From: SZUA-217 sp034658975
GTDB lineage: Bacteria; Actinomycetota; Acidimicrobiia; Spongiisociales; ZC4RG35
Direction of reading: 5' to 3'
Assembly: GCA_034658975.1 (NCBI GenBank)
Contig: JAYEGJ010000123.1
Coordinates: forward strand, 1-27,038
DNA: 27,038 nucleotides
The position numbers were made by a program, and so were the translations under genes. The notes beneath the pieces are model-generated. The model worked only from the letters and a program-made list of their open reading frames with translations. It did no database searches and was not told the DNA's origin. Below are positions 1 to 7,139 of this stretch, in pieces. The number at the start of each line of letters is the position of its first letter. The first letter of the stretch is position 1.

Positions 1-111
1 CAGGTGACCCTGATCACCGACAGAGCCGAGGTTGCCGAGAGTCATGCGGGGGCCCAGGAGGCCGCGGCTCGTCTTGCACAGGAAGAGGCCGAGAACGGCG
101 GGGACGAGTAA
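1..111 (+). CDS. C-terminal end of an upstream protein, possibly F1 ATP synthase epsilon subunit (partial)
   Basis: Frame 1 is open from the window edge to a TAA at 109-111 and encodes the last 36 residues of a protein. The piece begins QVTLITDRAEVAE and continues as an Ala/Glu-rich helix ending ENGGDE. A short beta strand followed by an 'AE-x-AE' stretch and an acidic helical tail resembles the end of the AtpC beta-sandwich and its C-terminal helix, where 'V-T/S-I/L-L-A-D-x-A-E-x-A-E' is typical. The fragment is too short for certainty, and any other protein ending in an Ala/Glu-rich helix is possible. The next gene starts inside or just after it on the same strand. Confidence 0.4.
   Translation, partial: QVTLITDRAEVAESHAGAQEAAARLAQEEAENGGDE
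56..61 (+). promoter_or_regulatory. Candidate Shine-Dalgarno sequence that bears on the start of the split-barrel oxidoreductase
   Basis: AGGAGG lies 12 nt before a TTG at 74 that is in frame with the split-barrel oxidoreductase. It falls inside the end of the preceding gene. The spacing is longer than ideal, so it supports the TTG start only moderately. Confidence 0.3.
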
Positions 112-562
112 ACCCAGCGGCCTGAAGAAGTGGTTCTTCAGGGCACCCAGCTACCTTTATCGCGCTCATCTCGGATTCCTCATGGGGAAGCGTTTCCTCA
201 TGATCTCCCACCGTGGCCGAAAGAGCGGAAACCTCTTCTTCACGGTCCTGGAAGTGGCGGGACGTCGACCCGAGAACCGCGAGTGGATCGTCACCTCCGG
301 CTGGGGTCCGAAGGCCGACTGGTACAGAAACCTCAAGGCCGGCACCTTCGAGGCCGTCTGGATCGGCTCACACCGGCATGATGCGACGGTGCGTTTCCTG
401 GAGGCCGAGGAGGCCGGACAGGTGATGGGGGAATACGAGACGGCCCATCCGAAGACGGCGCAGGCTCTTTACAAGGCCATGGGGGTTTCTTATGACGGCA
501 CCGACGATGGGCGCGTCGAGATGATGAACCAGATCCCGATGGTTGCTCTGGCCGTTAGCTGA
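74..562 (+). CDS. Nitroreductase/deazaflavin-dependent oxidoreductase (DDN-type split barrel)
   Basis: About 160 residues resembling the F420- or FMN-binding split-barrel family related to mycobacterial Ddn (F420H2-dependent quinone reductase). The core is recognised by LYRAHLGFLMGKRFLMISHRG followed by RKSG, then a beta strand (FTVLEV), a 'WIVTSGWG-x-K-A-DWYRNL' block and a late 'MMNQIPMVAL' strand, as in many actinobacterial members. Such enzymes use reduced F420 or flavin to reduce quinones or other hydride acceptors, often at the membrane. The substrate cannot be read from sequence. The start is uncertain: TTG 74 has an AGGAGG 12 nt upstream, ATG 44 and TTG 32 are in frame further upstream, and CTG 122 would give the shortest protein beginning LKKWFFRAP. 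All but the last overlap the preceding gene. Confidence 0.75.
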   Translation: MHRKRPRTAGTSKPSGLKKWFFRAPSYLYRAHLGFLMGKRFLMISHRGRKSGNLFFTVLEVAGRRPENREWIVTSGWGPKADWYRNLKAGTFEAVWIGSHRHDATVRFLEAEEAGQVMGEYETAHPKTAQALYKAMGVSYDGTDDGRVEMMNQIPMVALAVS

Positions 563-595
563 TCTCAACAGTTTCACAGCCACAAACCCGATTGT

Positions 596-1036
596 TCAAC
601 ACGGTCCTAGGCTGCGGGCGAATTCCTCGACGGTCCGGGGGAGACCACTCCCGATTGTCTTGGTGATGGCTCCGAAGAAAATCGTTGAGAGCAGTCCCTT
701 GCTCTCGACTTCGAGTGAGACCGTGACCTCGGTTCCGCCCTGGTGGTCGGAGAGTTCGATCTGGGTGATCCCGCGAATCTCGGAGTTCTCTATGTTCCAG
801 GCCATGGTCCGGCCCTCTTCCCTGTTGTGGGGCGTCGCCTTCCCGACGTAGGGCTTGCCGGCGACGACGGTGTCGAAGTCGAAGCCTCGGAGTTGGCCGT
901 CGCTGTCGACGACGGGGTTGTAGACGCGGTCGACGCCACCAATGCCCTCCCATGTCTGCGGCTCCTGAAGAGCAGCCCAGACATCCGGGCGGGAGGCGGT
1001 GGTCGTCGCAGCGTGGACAAACGAATCTCGGGGCAC
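596..1036 (-). CDS. SRPBCC (START-like / polyketide cyclase) family protein
   Basis: 146 residues with the layout of a SRPBCC ligand-binding fold. An N-terminal strand is followed by 'ASRPDVWAALQEPQTW', the characteristic 'P-x-x-V-W-x-x-L-x-D/E-P' helix. A central set of strands (GFDFDTVVAGKPYVGKA, MAWNIENSEIRGITQIEL, TEVTVSLEVESKG) leads to a long C-terminal helix (IGSGLPRTVEEFARSL). Members bind hydrophobic ligands or act in lipid, quinone or polyketide metabolism; no specific ligand can be assigned. The GTG start at 1036 has no Shine-Dalgarno sequence but has a TAAATT six nt upstream, so the transcript may be leaderless. It is convergent with the split-barrel oxidoreductase gene, 33 nt away. 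Confidence 0.75.
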   Translation of the reverse strand: MPRDSFVHAATTTASRPDVWAALQEPQTWEGIGGVDRVYNPVVDSDGQLRGFDFDTVVAGKPYVGKATPHNREEGRTMAWNIENSEIRGITQIELSDHQGGTEVTVSLEVESKGLLSTIFFGAITKTIGSGLPRTVEEFARSLGPC

Positions 1037-1042
1037 GGCGGC

Positions 1043-1048
1043 AATTTA
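1043..1048 (-). promoter_or_regulatory. Candidate -10 box for a leaderless SRPBCC transcript
   Basis: On the minus strand TAAATT is followed by six bases and then the GTG start codon at 1036. This is the spacing expected when transcription starts at the first base of the start codon. No convincing -35 hexamer is seen. The 1037-1200 region between this gene and the divergent ABC-F gene holds nothing else I can identify. Confidence 0.35.
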
Positions 1049-1200
1049 GTGGCCTCGGGGCGACGGTGTCTTCAGGCTCTATCTCGTTTCCTAATGCTGT
1101 GCGTTCGGTATACCGAACCTGCGCCGTCGAGAACGCGTCTTAATCACTTGGAGTAGACACCGCTCGCCGCGTAACCTGGCCCTACCCACCCACGTCTCTC

Positions 1201-2799
1201 ATGTTGATCGCACGCGCCCTCCAAATCGATGTCGGCAACCGGACCCTGCTCCGGGATGCCGCTTTCAGCGTGCAAGCAGGAGACAGGATCGGGCTCGTCG
1301 GCCGCAATGGAGCAGGCAAGACCACGCTGATGCGGACCTTGATGGGCCAACTCGAACCGGCCGCGGGAACTGTTCTTCGGTCGGGGAACGTCGGTTACTT
1401 CTCCCAGGAAGCGGCCCTTCCTGAACTCGAGCATCCTGACGCCACCGCCCTCGAACGAATCCTCATGGCTCGCGACATCGGAGCGATGCAGCGGCGCATC
1501 GAGCACGCTCGTGCCCGGCTGCACGACCTCGACGGTGCGGAGCGCGATCGCGGCATCGCTCGCTTCTCGAGGCTGCATGACGAGTTCGAAGCGAAGGGAG
1601 GTTTCGTTGCGGAGGCGGAGGCGAAGCGCATCGCCTCCAATGTGGGGATCGGTAATGACGAACTCCATCAGCCGGTCGTGACTATGTCCGGTGGTCAGCG
1701 GCGTCGCGTCGAATTGGCACGGCTCCTCTTTGCCGAGACCGACGTGATGGTCCTCGACGAGCCGACGAACCATCTCGACCTCGACGCCAAAGCGTGGCTG
1801 ATCGAATATCTCAGCGGTTACAAGGGCGGCATGCTGGTCGTATCTCACGATCTCCCCCTTCTCGATGAGGCCATCACCTCGGTGCTCGCACTCGAACATG
1901 GAGAGATCGAGGCCTACAGGGGTAACTACTCGCATTACCTGGTCGAGCGCGAACAGCGACATGAGCGCAAGGAGCGCGAGCGGAAGCATCAGGACGAGGC
2001 CATTGCGCGTCTCGAGGAGAACATCCGACGCTTCAAGGGAACCACCGAGAAGATGGCCAAGATCGCCCGTTCCTGGGAAACCCGGGTCGATCGGATGAAG
2101 CGGGAGTTGGTCGAGGTCCAGAAATCGGGCAAGAAGGTGCGGGTCAACTTCCCCCAACCTGATCCGTCAGGGAGGGTCCCACTGGCCGCGACCGGCATAG
2201 CCAAGGCCTTCGGGGACAACGTGGTGTTTGTCGACATCGAATTTGCGGTGGAACGTCAGGAGAGAATGCTTCTGATCGGGCTCAACGGCGCCGGAAAGAC
2301 GACACTTCTTCGGATCCTCGCTGGTGTCGAGACGGCCGATCTCGGAGAGGTTTCGCTCGGTCACAACGCCACGGTGGGCTACTACGCCCAGGAACACGAG
2401 CAGATCCACAAAGGCGTCAGTGTCTTTGATCACATGAGGAACGCCGCCAGGCTTCCCGATCAGACCCTGCGGACCCTGCTCGGGACGTTTCTTCTTGCCG
2501 ACAAGGTCAGCCAGGACGCATCAACCCTCTCCGGCGGGGAGAAGACCAAGCTGGCGCTGGCAATGCTGGTGGCGTCGCGGCCCAATGTTCTGCTGCTGGA
2601 CGAGCCGACCAACAACCTCGATCCTCAGGCCAAGGAGGCCTTGCTCGACGCCCTCACCATCTACGAGGGCACTGTGGTGATGGTCAGCCACGACACCGAC
2701 TTCGTCGCTCAGCTGATGCCGGATCGTGCGGTACTGATGCCCGACGGCGACATGCGCTTCTTCGATGAGGAGCTTCTCGATCTGGTCGCCCTGGCCTGA
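1201..2799 (+). CDS. ABC-F family ATP-binding protein (ribosome-associated type)
   Basis: 532 residues with two ABC ATPase domains in one chain and no membrane segment, the ABC-F layout. Domain 1 has Walker A GRNGAGKT (34-41), signature MSGGQ (162-166) and Walker B with LDEP (185-188). Domain 2 has Walker A GLNGAGKT (360-367), signature LSGGE (443-447) and LLLDEP (464-469). The two are joined by a charged, helical linker (about 235-320; RKERERKHQDEAIARLEENI) that in this family reaches into the ribosomal E site. ABC-F proteins act on translation (EttA, Uup) or protect ribosomes from antibiotics; the linker does not tell me which. The ATG at 1201 follows a 50-nt leader. The 3' end overlaps the tail of a convergent small gene. 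Confidence 0.92.
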   Translation: MLIARALQIDVGNRTLLRDAAFSVQAGDRIGLVGRNGAGKTTLMRTLMGQLEPAAGTVLRSGNVGYFSQEAALPELEHPDATALERILMARDIGAMQRRIEHARARLHDLDGAERDRGIARFSRLHDEFEAKGGFVAEAEAKRIASNVGIGNDELHQPVVTMSGGQRRRVELARLLFAETDVMVLDEPTNHLDLDAKAWLIEYLSGYKGGMLVVSHDLPLLDEAITSVLALEHGEIEAYRGNYSHYLVEREQRHERKERERKHQDEAIARLEENIRRFKGTTEKMAKIARSWETRVDRMKRELVEVQKSGKKVRVNFPQPDPSGRVPLAATGIAKAFGDNVVFVDIEFAVERQERMLLIGLNGAGKTTLLRILAGVETADLGEVSLGHNATVGYYAQEHEQIHKGVSVFDHMRNAARLPDQTLRTLLGTFLLADKVSQDASTLSGGEKTKLALAMLVASRPNVLLLDEPTNNLDPQAKEALLDALTIYEGTVVMVSHDTDFVAQLMPDRAVLMPDGDMRFFDEELLDLVALA

Positions 2800-3206
2800 C
2801 GGATTCTTGTTTCTCGGCCGACGCCAGGTGTCTTGACATGCCCGGCGTCGGGTCTTGGCTCATCCGTTGAACCCTCATGCGCCGCTGCGTTGAGGACCTG
2901 ATCAAGTCCACCATGTCCGTTGAGGAAGTCCAACGGACTCGTGCCACCAAGGTCCGGATTCGGGCGAGCGAACCACTCGGCAATGGCCACGTCTGAGTCG
3001 CCGCCCCTGAGAGTCACCACCACCTGCCCGATGTCCGGCCGGACCCCGTGGTCATCGAATTGGAAGGCGCAGTAAACCTCTTCTAGCCACTGCCCGCCGA
3101 TGTGGATCAGGTCGGGTCGGTCCGGGAGCAGGCGGGCCCTGACGTCCGCCCGGTGGGCGGCTTGTTTTCGTGTCAGGAATGGACCCTGAAGAACATGCTG
3201 CGTCAC
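2709..3206 (-). CDS. Small antitoxin-like regulator (MbcA/ParS/Xre C-terminal-like domain)
   Basis: 165 residues. The conserved part is residues 1-110: a short helical start (FLTRKQAAHRADV), a 'DLIHIGGQWLEEVYCAFQFD' block, 'VRPDIGQVVVTLRGGDSDVA', then 'AEWFARPNPDLGGTSPLDFL' and 'GGLDQVLNAA'. The last piece has the look of the toxin-binding domain of Xre/MbcA/ParS-type antitoxins, where 'F-x-x-P-N-x-x-L-x-G-x-S/T-P-x-x-x-L' is typical. The family is common in actinobacteria as a stand-alone gene. No RES or other toxin is adjacent. The GTG start overlaps the stop of the upstream cytidylate kinase-like gene (GTGA), so the two are probably translated together. The last ~55 residues are Arg/Ser-rich, unlike the family, and run 91 nt into the ABC-F gene on the other strand. 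Family assignment is moderate and function is inferred. Confidence 0.7.
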   Translation of the reverse strand: MTQHVLQGPFLTRKQAAHRADVRARLLPDRPDLIHIGGQWLEEVYCAFQFDDHGVRPDIGQVVVTLRGGDSDVAIAEWFARPNPDLGGTSPLDFLNGHGGLDQVLNAAAHEGSTDEPRPDAGHVKTPGVGRETRIRQARATRSRSSSSKKRMSPSGISTARSGIS

Positions 3207-3925
3207 ATCGAGTCCGCTAACCGGGGAATGCTGATCTCGTTGCGGACCATCACCACGAGGAGGTCGGTGATGGTGCCGATCGACACCTGGTCGGTGTTGA
3301 AGACCACGTCGTAGCGAGTCGGGTCCGCGATGTCGACCCCGAAGTGGGTCTTCAGCAGCCTCGCTCTCGCCGTGTCCAGACGCTTGGACTCACCACGGGC
3401 GGCCTTCTCCTCGATTCCGTAGTGATCCATGACTCCGTGGATGCGCACGGTTTCAGATGCGATGAGGCGTACATGGATCCCACCGTCCATGTCTCGGGTG
3501 ACTTCGGACCCGGCCCGACCGATGATGATGGCCTTGCCGACCGAGGCAACGGCACGGACTACCCGGAAGACCTTCTCCGCCACCGCTCGTTGATCCACCG
3601 ACGATCGGAGGATTTGGTGGAAGAACTCGTCGGTCCTCGTTCGATACTCCTCGGCCAAGAGAGAATCCAGGGAATGGGTGTAAGTGGAGTCGTCGGCCAC
3701 GAGTTCGCAGAGCCGCTTGTCAAAAACCTGCCAGCCATCGAAGAGTTCGTTCTCCTCGGCGGCGAAGGTCTCGAGGAGAGACTGTGCGAGCCGATGACCG
3801 CCGGCTCCGGCCTGTCGTGAGATTGTGATGAATGGCCGCGCCCCGGCTTGGGGTGTTCCCTGGCGCTCCCGGTTCCGGACCATCTGTGCCCGGAGGTAAC
3901 GCTCCACCTTTTCGAGCTGCGTCAA
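3203..3925 (-). CDS. Cytidylate kinase-like family protein
   Basis: 240 residues of the cytidylate kinase-like P-loop family (Cytidylate_kin2 type). The nucleotide-binding loop is ISRQAGAGG (about 35-43), followed by a 'DGWQVFDKRLCELVADD' block, a helix-rich substrate-binding region, 'KAIIIGRAGSEVTRD', a basic 'VRLIASETVRI' segment and a C-terminal 'DPTRYDVVFNTDQVS' motif typical of the family. Such proteins are nucleotide kinases by fold, but most have no proven substrate and are distinct from the essential Cmk. The TTG start at 3925 is preferred over TTG 3949 because AGGAG lies seven nt before it. It is the first gene of a two-gene unit with the antitoxin-like regulator. Confidence 0.8.
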   Translation of the reverse strand: MTQLEKVERYLRAQMVRNRERQGTPQAGARPFITISRQAGAGGHRLAQSLLETFAAEENELFDGWQVFDKRLCELVADDSTYTHSLDSLLAEEYRTRTDEFFHQILRSSVDQRAVAEKVFRVVRAVASVGKAIIIGRAGSEVTRDMDGGIHVRLIASETVRIHGVMDHYGIEEKAARGESKRLDTARARLLKTHFGVDIADPTRYDVVFNTDQVSIGTITDLLVVMVRNEISIPRLADSM

Positions 3926-3932
3926 TGCAGGT

Positions 3933-3937
3933 CTCCT
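3933..3937 (-). promoter_or_regulatory. Shine-Dalgarno sequence that sets the TTG start of the cytidylate kinase-like gene
   Basis: On the minus strand AGGAG is followed by ACCTGCA and then TTG at 3925. The spacing of seven nt is ideal and favours this start over the in-frame TTG 24 nt upstream. Beyond it, 3950-4105 is the divergent spacer to the lipoprotein gene; I see no clear promoter hexamers there. Confidence 0.6.
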
Positions 3938-4105
3938 GTTCAAGTCCAACTGTCAGTGTCCGTCTCCGTACCAGGCCCTTGTAGGGGCGTACGGCACAAT
4001 CTGAAAGGACTCAGAGGTCCGGGTTGTCACTCGGAATATCAGGGATACGACACTTGCCGTGGATGTCCGGGACTACTGGCGGCGTCTCCCGCGTTTGCAT
4101 CAGAC

Positions 4106-5032
4106 GTGGGAAGACGAGTCCTTTCTCGGCGTAGGTATCTGCTGGCACCGGTATTCGCCCTCGTACTCGCCGCGTGTACACAAGGAGCCGACGCCTCTTC
4201 GGTGTCGCTCAGCGACGATGAGAAGGCTTATCTCGATTCCGTTTCCGTTGTCCAGGGGCGGGTCGACACTGGCTTCGAGCAGATCGGACGCGCACTCGAG
4301 GAGAGCTACTTCACCCGGGAGGTTTTCATCGGGGCTGTGGCCGATGTGGGCTATCCGGGTCTTGCTGCTTCTGCGGTGACCAGCGCGGATGCCCTGGTCC
4401 CGCCGACGAGGTTCGAAGACGACCACAGACTCTGGGTGGAGTATCGCCAGGAGGCGATTGGGCTGGCCGACACGCTTGTCGACTCGGTCGAGGGCGATGA
4501 CTTGTATGCCCTTCTCTCGATCTTCACCCAGTCTGGTCAGGACTTCGGGGTGCTGGTGAACAGCGTCAGTCGGGACTTCTGTTTGGCGATCGCTTCGAAT
4601 GACGTCTTGTGCGAGCCTCCCGACAATCTGCCGGGAGGGGACTACGGCCAGGAGGTCTACGAGATCTTGCGAGCAGGCTTGGCCGGCAATCTTGGCCTGT
4701 TCGACTTCGTCCCTGACATGGAACCTGAGGAACGAGCGCTGCGACTCGAGCAGGTCCAGCCCTTCATAGAGGCGAACCTGAAAGGTACCGGAGACGCACT
4801 GAAGGTGATAGATCCGCCCTCTGAATTCGAGGACGAGCATGTCGCTCTGGTTCAGTTCTACGAGGAGCAGTACGCCACTGCACTTGCCATCACTGCCGCC
4901 AATGCCGAACGTGACACCGCTGAAGTCTTAAGGCTCTTCAACCTCTCCGGCGTGAACGAGGAACGGGCGCTCGCCGCGTTGTCGGGTGAGTACCTGGAAA
5001 TAGCGGCACCTTTCGTCGACCAAGAAGGTTGA
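4106..5032 (+). CDS. Predicted lipoprotein of unknown function, helix-rich
   Basis: 308 residues from a GTG at 4106. The open frame extends upstream to 3848, but that stretch is unlike coding sequence, and the GTG gives a textbook lipoprotein signal: basic n-region (GRRVLSRRRY), hydrophobic LLAPVFALVLAAC and a lipobox ending at Cys24. After the signal the protein is acidic and mostly helical, with no motif I recognise. It has two similar-looking parts, around 'PPTRFEDDHRLWVEYRQEAIGLADTL' and 'PPSEFEDEHVALVQFYEEQYATAL', spaced about 155 residues apart. These may be an internal duplication with a repeated P-P-x-x-F-E-D-x-H motif. It should sit on the outer face of the membrane. It ends 53 nt before paaA, but the operator and promoter between them suggest it is not part of the paa operon. 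Confidence 0.75.
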   Translation: MGRRVLSRRRYLLAPVFALVLAACTQGADASSVSLSDDEKAYLDSVSVVQGRVDTGFEQIGRALEESYFTREVFIGAVADVGYPGLAASAVTSADALVPPTRFEDDHRLWVEYRQEAIGLADTLVDSVEGDDLYALLSIFTQSGQDFGVLVNSVSRDFCLAIASNDVLCEPPDNLPGGDYGQEVYEILRAGLAGNLGLFDFVPDMEPEERALRLEQVQPFIEANLKGTGDALKVIDPPSEFEDEHVALVQFYEEQYATALAITAANAERDTAEVLRLFNLSGVNEERALAALSGEYLEIAAPFVDQEG

Positions 5033-5034
5033 CT
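5029..5034 (+). promoter_or_regulatory. Candidate -35 element of the paa operon promoter
   Basis: TTGACT, one base off the consensus, overlaps the TGA of the lipoprotein gene. A weak -10 (TCTATC around 5053-5058) follows at 18 bp. This would place the transcription start at or inside the palindromic operator at 5060-5075, which suits repression. The -10 is poor, so the assignment is tentative. Confidence 0.35.
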
Positions 5035-5059
5035 GCTCAGCGTTACTCCAGCTCTATCG

Positions 5060-5075
5060 ACAAACGAACGTTTGT
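5060..5075 (+). promoter_or_regulatory. PaaR-type operator upstream of paaA
   Basis: ACAAACGAACGTTTGT is an inverted repeat with perfect 7-bp arms around AA. Its inner 14 bases fit CNAACGNNCGTTNG, the pseudopalindrome I recall for the TetR-family phenylacetate repressor PaaR of Thermus thermophilus. It lies 10 nt before the paaA ATG, where a bound repressor would block transcription. A TetR gene closes the same operon, so autoregulation is likely, with phenylacetyl-CoA as the expected inducer by analogy. The match is seen in the sequence; the consensus is from memory. Confidence 0.7.
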
Positions 5076-5084
5076 TTGGGTACC

Positions 5085-6023
5085 ATGCCGCCCATGGCAC
5101 CCGAAGAGAGATTCCAGGAGATCGTTGACACCGAGGAGAAGATCGAGCCCACCGATTGGATGCCGGAGGGTTATCGGAGGACTCTGATCCGTCAGATCGC
5201 CCAGCACGCACACTCCGAAGTCATCGGCATGCAGCCCGAGGGCAACTGGATCAGCCGAGCCCCGACCCTTCACCGCAAGGCGATCCTCATTGCCAAGATT
5301 CAGGACGAGGCCGGTCACGGGCTCTACCTCTACTCGGCGGCCGAGACGCTTGGCGTTCGTCGGGATGAGCTGCAGGAATTGCTCCACCAGGGCAAGCACA
5401 AGTATTCGTCGATCTTCAACTACCCGACCCTCAATTGGGCCGACATCGGTTCCATCGGCTGGCTTGTCGACGGTGCCGCCATCACCAATCAGGTCGCCCT
5501 CACCCGCACCTCATACGGTCCTTACTCGAGATCGATGGTGCGGATCTGCAAGGAGGAGTCGTTCCACCAGCGTCAGGGCTACGAGATCCTCATTCGGATG
5601 TGCCAGGGGTCCGAAGAGCAGAAGGCGATGGCCCAAGACTCCATCAACCGGTGGTGGTGGCCGGCCCTGATGATGTTTGGCCCCAACGACTCCGACTCAC
5701 CGCACACCGAGGAGTCGATGAAGTGGAAGGTCAAGAGGGTGTCCAACGATGACCTGCGCCAACAGTTCGTCGACATGACGGTTCGGCAGGCGGAATACCT
5801 CGGGTTGGAACCACCCGACCCGGATCTCAAATGGAACGAAGAACGGGGTCACTACGACTTCGGCGAGATCGATTGGGATGAGTTCTGGCGTGTGGTCAAG
5901 GGCAACGGCCCGATGAACCGGGACCGCGTGGCCCACAAGGTCAAAGCCTGGGAAGACGGTGCCTGGGTGCGTGAGGCGGCCACGGCATACGCACACAAGA
6001 GAGCTGCCCGGTCGGCGGCGTAG
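5085..6023 (+). CDS. paaA: 1,2-phenylacetyl-CoA epoxidase subunit PaaA (catalytic)
   Basis: 312 residues from ATG 5085 (ATG 5094 is also possible). PaaA is the catalytic di-iron subunit of the multicomponent monooxygenase that converts phenylacetyl-CoA to its 1,2-epoxide, the first ring-activating step of aerobic phenylacetate breakdown. The family is recognised from 'IAQHAHSEVIGMQPEGNWI', the metal-binding DEAGH (74-78), 'EESFH' (157-161) and 'INRWWWPALMMFGPNDSDS', all strongly conserved in PaaA. The length fits the family. It is the first gene of paaABCDE and is preceded by the PaaR-type operator. paaB follows after 13 nt. Confidence 0.96.
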   Translation: MPPMAPEERFQEIVDTEEKIEPTDWMPEGYRRTLIRQIAQHAHSEVIGMQPEGNWISRAPTLHRKAILIAKIQDEAGHGLYLYSAAETLGVRRDELQELLHQGKHKYSSIFNYPTLNWADIGSIGWLVDGAAITNQVALTRTSYGPYSRSMVRICKEESFHQRQGYEILIRMCQGSEEQKAMAQDSINRWWWPALMMFGPNDSDSPHTEESMKWKVKRVSNDDLRQQFVDMTVRQAEYLGLEPPDPDLKWNEERGHYDFGEIDWDEFWRVVKGNGPMNRDRVAHKVKAWEDGAWVREAATAYAHKRAARSAA

Positions 6024-6036
6024 GAGGAAGAAACCT

Positions 6037-6381
6037 ATGACCTATGAAGTTCCTGTCGCTCCCGGCGAGTCGGCAGATATCGAAACAACAACCGACCTGA
6101 GCGGCGAGACCTGGCCGATGTGGGAAGTGTTCGTCCGCGCCCGGCGCGGCATCTCCCACGTCCACATCGGGAGCCTGCACGCTACCGACGGGGTGACCGC
6201 ACTCGAGAACGCCCGCGACGTCTACACCCGGCGTGGCGAAGGCGTGAGCGTGTGGGTGGTGCCCTCCACCGAGGTCTACGCCTTCGAGCCCGATGCGGCT
6301 GCGGATTATGTCGAAGCCAATGAGAAGGTCTACCGCCTTGCCACCACGTATGACATCCCTGAAGAAGTGGGTCAGATGTGA
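6037..6381 (+). CDS. paaB: 1,2-phenylacetyl-CoA epoxidase subunit PaaB
   Basis: 114 residues. PaaB is the small subunit that bridges PaaAC heterodimers in the epoxidase. The family core 'WPMWEVFVRARRGISHVHIGS' and the later 'ALENARDVYTRRGEGVSVWV' are present, ending in the usual 'YDIPEEVG'. The N-terminal ~25 residues form an extension before the conserved core. ATG 6037 has a strong AGGAGG nine nt upstream, right after the paaA stop. The 3' end overlaps paaC by GTGA. Confidence 0.95.
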   Translation: MTYEVPVAPGESADIETTTDLSGETWPMWEVFVRARRGISHVHIGSLHATDGVTALENARDVYTRRGEGVSVWVVPSTEVYAFEPDAAADYVEANEKVYRLATTYDIPEEVGQM

Positions 6382-7139
6382 GCACCGAGCATCTGGTCAG
6401 CAAGGCGCCGCAGGGAACCCCGAGACCCGATCACGGCGACAAGTTCACCATGCTCCTAGCGCACGCGGACGACAACCTCGTGCTGTCACAGCGTCTGGGC
6501 GAGTTGATCTCGAACGCCCCTGAGTTGGAGATCGACATCGCTCTGGGCAATACCGCCCTCGATCACCTCGGCGTTGCCCGCGCTCTCTACACGTACGCCG
6601 GCAAGGTCGAGGACGCCGGGAGAGACGAAGACGACCTGGCCATGTTCCGTTCGGAGCGGGAGTTTTCGAACATCCTTCTCGTTGAGCAGCCCAACGGTGA
6701 CTTCGCCCACGCCATCGTCCGACAGTTCCTATTTGACGCCTACCAGATGCAGCTCTGGGCCGACCTTGCCGGTTCGGATGACGAGACGATTGCCGGCATC
6801 GCCGCCAAGGCACTGAAGGAGGCGTCCTATCACCTGCGATTCTCCTCGGGATGGCTGATGAGGCTTGGCGACGGGACCGACGAGTCCCACGTTCGAGCCC
6901 AGGACGCTGCGGACGAGTTGTGGAAGTACACGGCGGAGCTCTTCGAAGACTCTTACTCGAAGCTCCAGACCGGCTGGGACGCAACGGTAAGAAGCGCCTT
7001 CGACGAGGCAACCCTGACGATCCCGACGGACACGTATCAGCGCACCGGTGGGAGGAGCGGATTCCACACCGAGCATCTGGGGCATCTCCTCGCCGAGATG
7101 CAGTGGTTGCAGCGCAGCTACCCGGGCCTCGAATGGTGA
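6378..7139 (+). CDS. paaC: 1,2-phenylacetyl-CoA epoxidase subunit PaaC (structural)
   Basis: 253 residues. PaaC is the ferritin-like structural partner of PaaA; it has the same fold but lacks a working metal site. Recognisable blocks are 'LAHADDNLVLSQRLGEL', 'EIDIALGNTALDHLGVAR', 'FRSEREFSNILLVEQPNGDF' and 'EASYHLRFSSGWLMRLGDG', close to the family pattern. The GTG start overlaps the paaB stop by 4 nt and the end overlaps paaD, so expression is tightly coupled. Confidence 0.95.
   Translation: MSTEHLVSKAPQGTPRPDHGDKFTMLLAHADDNLVLSQRLGELISNAPELEIDIALGNTALDHLGVARALYTYAGKVEDAGRDEDDLAMFRSEREFSNILLVEQPNGDFAHAIVRQFLFDAYQMQLWADLAGSDDETIAGIAAKALKEASYHLRFSSGWLMRLGDGTDESHVRAQDAADELWKYTAELFEDSYSKLQTGWDATVRSAFDEATLTIPTDTYQRTGGRSGFHTEHLGHLLAEMQWLQRSYPGLEW

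Noticed and set aside
3848..4105. Extension of the lipoprotein frame upstream of the GTG at 4106
   Set aside because: It would bury the lipoprotein signal peptide about 86 residues inside the protein, and the upstream codons look non-coding and overlap the divergent cytidylate kinase-like gene.
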